A stretch of 7,708 nucleotides of DNA from Euryarchaeota archaeon UBA33 (GTDB taxonomy: Archaea; Thermoplasmatota; E2; DHVEG-1), in NCBI GenBank assembly GCA_002506745.1, contig DAYE01000102.1:34771-42478 (forward strand). Reading direction: 5' to 3'. The translations under genes were made by a program, and so were the position numbers. Shown piece by piece: positions 4,770-7,708 of the stretch (the stretch's first letter is position 1; each line of letters opens with the position of its first letter). The notes below the pieces were generated by a model. The model searched no databases. It was not told the DNA's origin and saw nothing but the letters and a program-made list of their open reading frames with translations.

Positions 4770-6485
4770 TCAATCTAGCCGAATATAGTCTCCGATGGCT
4801 TGCGCAATCATCGGATTATCCAACGCGTTGATGAAGTCTTTTTTTGTATGAAAAGGCCGTTTCGCTAATATCCTTATCGCTCGTTTCTTTCCCACACCAG
4901 GCACTGCTTCCAATGTCTCCCGGGGTGCGGTATTGACATCAAGGGGGAAGGGCACTGCAGTCAGTGATCGATACCCGTAGTCCACGATTTTCACGTCATA
5001 GAATCGATGGAGCGGATAGACACCGGGGATGCCGACAAGCAGCGGGTAGCTACCGAGTTGCCGAGAGAAGGTTAACTTCCCTTCGTAGGTTTCCGCAAAG
5101 ACTGCTTTTAGGAGTGTTCCTGGTGGTACCACTCGCTTAAGCATTGGTCGTTCAATGGTCTGGCGGACTTTTCGTTTGAAATGTTGAAACGCTGCTTTAT
5201 GTTTTCTGATGTTCTTCTCACCAATCTGAAACATTCTTGTACCTGGGATTGGGATGACCTGTCGGAGGTTAATCCTTCGAAGGAGAAGATTATCGTCATA
5301 GATTTTTTTCAGGAACTCGTAATCAAGAGTAAATGTGTTTTTTGTCTCTCCGTCAAGACCAAAGACAAAATTCAGACCAGGCAGCAGCTCCGGAAGTCCG
5401 TTTGCTCCTTGCTGTGAACCGACCTCATTAAGCAGTGTTATTGCATCATATACCTCTTCAGCTGTTGCTTTGAGATTATTCTTTTTGATTACCACAGGAT
5501 CGACGCTTTCAACACCAAACGCTGCCACGTCACCAGCGGTATGGTACTGGATGATGCTTTTTGCGATTCGTTTGCATTCCTTCGGATAACGTGCGATGAT
5601 GCCCGGGTTTGCATTGTCGATATGCAGTGTTATTAGATTCGGTGCAGCAGTTCGGATCCCTTGAAATAAGTGTTCGAGAGCCTCAGGGTTTGGTCGTGGG
5701 AACTCCTCATCTCCAGCGTCTTTTGCCATATACGAGAAAATACAGGGTTGGTTCCCGATACGGAAATGGCGGATCCCTGCGTTGTACAACGCAGCGATTT
5801 CCTCACAGATTTCATCGGCAGCCCTGAAGCTCGGAGATCCTTTGCTTGGTTCGCTGCAAAAAGAACACCCGCCCGTAATACTGCGGGTGCATCCACGGTA
5901 CGTCTCGATTTCTGTTATGAGATGATCCGGGAAAAAAGGATGCTGAGTGACAATCCGTGCGCCTTTCACAGCAAAATTCTTTATAGCTTTTGGATTGGGT
6001 CTGCAAAGAGAAGGATCAATGATTTCGCTGTTCAGATTGTTTTTTATCAATTCGGAGATAACGATCTCTCCGTCTCCCTTTGCTATGATGTTAAAAACGT
6101 TTTTTACGACATCGGTTGCTGTCACCGGTTTCCCACCGGACATCCCAAACCCGTATCGTGCTGCAGGACCACAAAGAAGCTTCACTGGTTTTGATATATT
6201 ATTGAGAAAAGAGATAAGTTCATTGGGGCTGACGGGGAACCCGGAGAGGTACCGCCCTGGCACAGACATCCCGGCGATGACGACAAGAATATCTGATTTT
6301 GAAAAATTGGTCAGTAACGATGTGTCGTTTCGAAGCTGATCGATAGTGACATAGGAGACATTCGCATGGGGATCAGCATCCCAGACCGCCCCAGCGATGT
6401 ATCGTGGGTACGGGCTGATATACGGTGGGACACCAAGGCAGGTTGGTTCGTCAACGTACCCATCAAGTATAAAGACACGTAACAT
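4770..6485 (-). CDS. Radical SAM protein with C-terminal helix-hairpin-helix (COG1031 type)
   Basis: A 571-residue cytosolic iron-sulfur enzyme that should cleave S-adenosylmethionine to a 5'-deoxyadenosyl radical. Residues 1-160 form a Rossmann-like N-terminal domain reminiscent of the B12-binding region in B12-radical SAM proteins, but no DxHxxG cobalamin motif is seen. The cluster ligands are Cys199, Cys207 and Cys210 in RGCTRSITGGCSFC. This C-x7-C-x2-C spacing departs from the usual C-x3-C-x2-C and is characteristic of COG1031. AFGVESVDP and LNFVFGLDGET follow in the barrel. Residues about 515-560 hold a helix-hairpin-helix (VNTAPRETLEAVPGVGKKRA), a non-specific nucleic-acid-binding fold. 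The substrate is unknown; RNA or DNA modification is an inference from the HhH. The start ATG at 6485 is 28 bases from a TATA box and has no good SD, so the mRNA may be leaderless. The RNase III gene follows in the same orientation. Confidence 0.9.
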   Translation of the reverse strand: MLRVFILDGYVDEPTCLGVPPYISPYPRYIAGAVWDADPHANVSYVTIDQLRNDTSLLTNFSKSDILVVIAGMSVPGRYLSGFPVSPNELISFLNNISKPVKLLCGPAARYGFGMSGGKPVTATDVVKNVFNIIAKGDGEIVISELIKNNLNSEIIDPSLCRPNPKAIKNFAVKGARIVTQHPFFPDHLITEIETYRGCTRSITGGCSFCSEPSKGSPSFRAADEICEEIAALYNAGIRHFRIGNQPCIFSYMAKDAGDEEFPRPNPEALEHLFQGIRTAAPNLITLHIDNANPGIIARYPKECKRIAKSIIQYHTAGDVAAFGVESVDPVVIKKNNLKATAEEVYDAITLLNEVGSQQGANGLPELLPGLNFVFGLDGETKNTFTLDYEFLKKIYDDNLLLRRINLRQVIPIPGTRMFQIGEKNIRKHKAAFQHFKRKVRQTIERPMLKRVVPPGTLLKAVFAETYEGKLTFSRQLGSYPLLVGIPGVYPLHRFYDVKIVDYGYRSLTAVPFPLDVNTAPRETLEAVPGVGKKRAIRILAKRPFHTKKDFINALDNPMIAQAIGDYIRLD

Positions 6486-6508
6486 CCTGCCTTTGAACCC
6501 TGCTGTCG

Positions 6509-6517
6509 TTTAAAAAA
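6509..6517 (-). promoter_or_regulatory. TATA box of the radical SAM-RNase III operon
   Basis: TTTTTTAAA on the reverse strand, centred 28 bases before the ATG at 6485. The predicted transcript begins within a few bases of the start codon, as for the gene at 1336. Confidence 0.5.
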
Positions 6518-6542
6518 CTTCTTCTCCCCAAGAGTATGTTGC

Positions 6543-6566
6543 TAATCTGGCTAGATTATCGAAAAA
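6543..6566. promoter_or_regulatory. Perfect inverted repeat upstream of the radical SAM promoter
   Basis: TAATCT-GGCT-AGATTA (6543-6558) is a perfect 6-bp inverted repeat with a four-base centre, 26 bases upstream of the operon TATA box. It could be an activator site. Alternatively it could be a hairpin in the 3' tail of the zinc-ribbon transcript, where T5 (6566-6562) just before it would serve as a weak terminator. Confidence 0.35.
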
Positions 6567-6582
6567 GAAGCATCCCGGAGTA

Positions 6583-6888
6583 TTAGAATGTCATAAGGAG
6601 AAAATGTTTGTGATGTTTGGGTTTTTTGTCCGGTATTGACGTATCTTCTTGTGGGAATGGAAAATTATCGGTAAATGTTGGGTCTGGTGCTTCAGGGTTA
6701 AATGAGTTCCAAAGCACAAATCTTCCCCAGCGTTCAACGCTGGTCTCTACAGTTTTAAAACATTCTCGGCAGATCAAGAAATGGATGCCCATTGTTGGAT
6801 GGCGGTATCCTTCGAATACACTGAGATATTTTCCACATTCAATGCATTTTCTTTTTTTAGTATCATCTAATGATATAGTACTACTCAT
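6583..6888 (-). CDS. Small zinc-ribbon-like protein
   Basis: A 101-residue soluble protein. Two CxxC knuckles, Cys15/Cys18 (CIECGK) and Cys40/Cys43 (CRECF), are 21 residues apart and should bind one zinc ion as a zinc ribbon. Between them lies FEGYRHPTMGIHFLIC. Residues 45-65 look helical (VETSVERWGRFVLWNSF). The tail is Pro-rich, then ends in a Lys/His cluster (DKKPKHHKHF) that may bind nucleic acid or metal. I cannot name the family; zinc ribbons of this size often mediate DNA, RNA or protein contacts. The ATG at 6888 has GGTGA seven bases upstream, a clear SD. It lies 97 bases upstream of the radical SAM gene, which has its own promoter. A long structured stretch precedes it and may be its leader. 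Confidence 0.78.
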   Translation of the reverse strand: MSSTISLDDTKKRKCIECGKYLSVFEGYRHPTMGIHFLICRECFKTVETSVERWGRFVLWNSFNPEAPDPTFTDNFPFPQEDTSIPDKKPKHHKHFLLMTF

Positions 6889-6960
6889 TTATGTTTCACC
6901 TTCATTTTTTTTTTATTTTTTTCCTCCTTTCCTTCTATTTTTTTTTTACTCTTAATTACC

Positions 6961-7070
6961 TTGAGAGTGGGACTGGCAGTATTGTGGAAGTATACTTAGG
7001 GGATAAATACGAAGAAAAAGATATCCTGCCAGATTCCCTTCCTTTTTCAGGTTTTTATTCCTCCTCTCAA
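6961..7070 (-). ncRNA. Candidate structured RNA or 5' leader element of the zinc-ribbon gene
   Basis: Nested complementary arms share one centre. TTGAGAG (6961-6967) matches CTCTCAA (7064-7070). GGGA plus CTGGCAG (6969-6979) matches CTGCCAG, a two-base bulge, and TCCC (7026-7038). Inside, GTAT and TTA pair with TAA and ATAC around a GGGGA loop (6990-7010). That is about 25 pairs in 110 bases. The reverse strand is favoured: a TATA-like CTTATATC (7093-7086) would start RNA near 7060-7066, at the outer arm, and the zinc-ribbon ATG is downstream. No known riboswitch, SRP, RNase P or 5S motif was recognised. The forward strand cannot be excluded. Confidence 0.3.
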
Positions 7071-7079
7071 CGATATATT

Positions 7080-7158
7080 GTTCAAGATATAAGGGCTTGA
7101 ACCATGAAGTTGTGGGATGTAGGTGGTGAGAATATCTCCATTAACCTGACGTCACCTA
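7080..7158. repeat. Cluster of short perfect inverted repeats
   Basis: GTTCAAG (7080-7086) matches CTTGAAC (7096-7102) with a nine-base loop. TAGGTG (7120-7125) matches CACCTA (7153-7158), and inside it GAGA/TCTC (7128-7131 with 7135-7138) forms a tight hairpin. They continue the folded region at 6961-7070, so the whole 6961-7158 stretch may be one leader or RNA. A tRNA T-arm was considered for GTTCAAG and does not fit. Confidence 0.35.
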
Positions 7159-7232
7159 TGAATTTATGTTTTATCTTCCGTTCTCCCTAATTATAGCATG
7201 ATTTTTCTTCCTTAAATATTTTTCTGTCACAA

Positions 7233-7259
7233 ATGAAGCATCTTCATATGATATATAAA
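7233..7259 (-). promoter_or_regulatory. Consensus TATA box with inverted repeat at the expected start site
   Basis: On the reverse strand TTTATATA (7259-7252) is a perfect archaeal TATA box. Five bases downstream, ATGAAG-CAT-CTTCAT (7233-7247) is a perfect 6-bp inverted repeat that overlaps the expected start near 7228. This is an operator-like arrangement. The nearest reverse-strand gene is the zinc-ribbon one, about 340 bases on, so the leader would include the folded region. Confidence 0.4.
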
Positions 7260-7403
7260 ATCATAAAAAATTATTTTTAACCTAAAAATATCAATAAAGT
7301 ATATTTCTATTATTGTTCACCGAGCCCCCACGTTACCATTATTCTCAATTATATCAATTTTATTCGCTAGTTCCAAAATCGCAGTTTGACTATGAATTTT
7401 AAG

Positions 7404-7432
7404 AAAAAATCAATAAAGGTTGGAATAAAAAA
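7404..7432 (-). terminator. Double oligo-T terminator after the Lrp-family gene
   Basis: On the reverse strand T6 (7432-7427) begins immediately after the stop codon, and a second T6 (7409-7404) follows. Two oligo-T tracts in succession are a strong archaeal termination signal and separate this gene from the region below. Confidence 0.55.
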
Positions 7433-7708
7433 TTACAGGAATTCTTTCAGCCGAGACTTTTCAGGGTTGAGAATATAGTGTTTTTTCATAAATATCAACG
7501 TTTCTACAATCGTTACGTTCTCGATTATACCAGGATGCAAATCCAACAAGGAATCAGAAAATTTCTTTGCCTGTATAATGTCTTTGCCCGTAAAGGTAAT
7601 AATCCAATCGTAATCACCATGGACATACGAACTGCTTTCAATAGTAATCCCTATGTCTCTGATAAGCTCTTCTAATTTTCTGGAAACGATTATATTGATG
7701 GTTGATTC
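7433..7708 (-). CDS. Lrp/AsnC-family regulator, C-terminal part
   Basis: The right window edge cuts this gene; the last 91 codons are present, with the stop at 7433-7435. The visible part matches the RAM (AsnC_trans_reg) effector-binding and oligomerisation domain. It shows a first strand (TINIIVS), helix KLEELIRDIG, the hallmark SSYVHGDYDWIITFTG with the Gly-Asp-Tyr-Asp turn that forms part of the ligand pocket, helix DIIQAKKFSDSLLDLHPGI, and last strand VTIVETLIF. A tail KKHYILNPEKSRLKEFL follows. The N-terminal helix-turn-helix DNA-binding domain should lie beyond the edge; a stand-alone RAM protein cannot be excluded. Full-length members have about 140-165 residues and form octamers that respond to amino acids. 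It may regulate the promoter at 7252-7259, but that is speculation. Confidence 0.8.
   Translation of the reverse strand, partial: ESTINIIVSRKLEELIRDIGITIESSSYVHGDYDWIITFTGKDIIQAKKFSDSLLDLHPGIIENVTIVETLIFMKKHYILNPEKSRLKEFL

Noticed and set aside
5670..6194. Forward-strand 174-codon frame
   Set aside because: Shadow of the radical SAM gene, whose cluster and HhH motifs are in the reverse frame.
6891..7100. Forward-strand frame starting with a Phe-rich stretch
   Set aside because: The Phe run is the translation of poly-T tracts; the rest overlaps the inverted repeats and shows no coding character.
7080..7102. tRNA T-arm-like GTTCAAG
   Set aside because: The stem does not close around a seven-base T-loop, and no acceptor, D or anticodon arms fit.

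Overview
The window looks like chromosomal DNA from an archaeon, most likely a euryarchaeote near Thermoplasmatota and related uncultured lineages. Support: archaeal TATA boxes 25-30 bases before start codons, both leaderless-type and Shine-Dalgarno (SD) starts, oligo-T terminators, a surface protein ending in a PGF-CTERM-like archaeosortase signal, an archaeal radical SAM protein with a C-terminal helix-hairpin-helix (COG1031 type) and an Lrp/AsnC regulator. The exact lineage is inference. No tRNA, rRNA, CRISPR array, insertion sequence or phage gene was found.

Layout from left to right. 1-1100 (-): a secreted papain-family (C1A) peptidase, cut by the left edge, whose frame runs unbroken from the edge to its ATG. 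1336-1899 (+): an unrecognised Cys-free protein with a leaderless-type promoter, divergent from the peptidase. 1939-2889 (-): a secreted beta-sandwich surface protein anchored by a PGF-CTERM-like tail. 2890-3235: a gene-poor stretch with a GC-richer, foldable segment ending in T6. 3236-3673 (+): a DUF192 protein whose SD lies in a hairpin. 3674-4274: a gap that holds a 34-codon membrane-peptide gene with its own TATA box, SD and T-rich terminator. 4275-6485 (-): a probable two-gene operon, radical SAM/HhH protein then a single-domain RNase III. 6583-6888 (-): a small zinc-ribbon-like protein. 6889-7432: a long non-coding stretch with several nested inverted repeats, possibly a structured leader of the zinc-ribbon gene or an independent RNA. 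7433-7708 (-): the C-terminal 91 residues of an Lrp/AsnC-family protein, cut by the right edge.

The genes do not form one obvious pathway. The peptidase and the PGF-CTERM protein act outside the cell. The radical SAM/HhH protein and RNase III share an operon and both suggest nucleic-acid work, but the radical SAM substrate is unknown. No complete novel system is visible. The best leads are the radical SAM-RNase III pair, the foldable region at 6961-7158, the 34-residue membrane peptide, and two SDs buried in hairpins.
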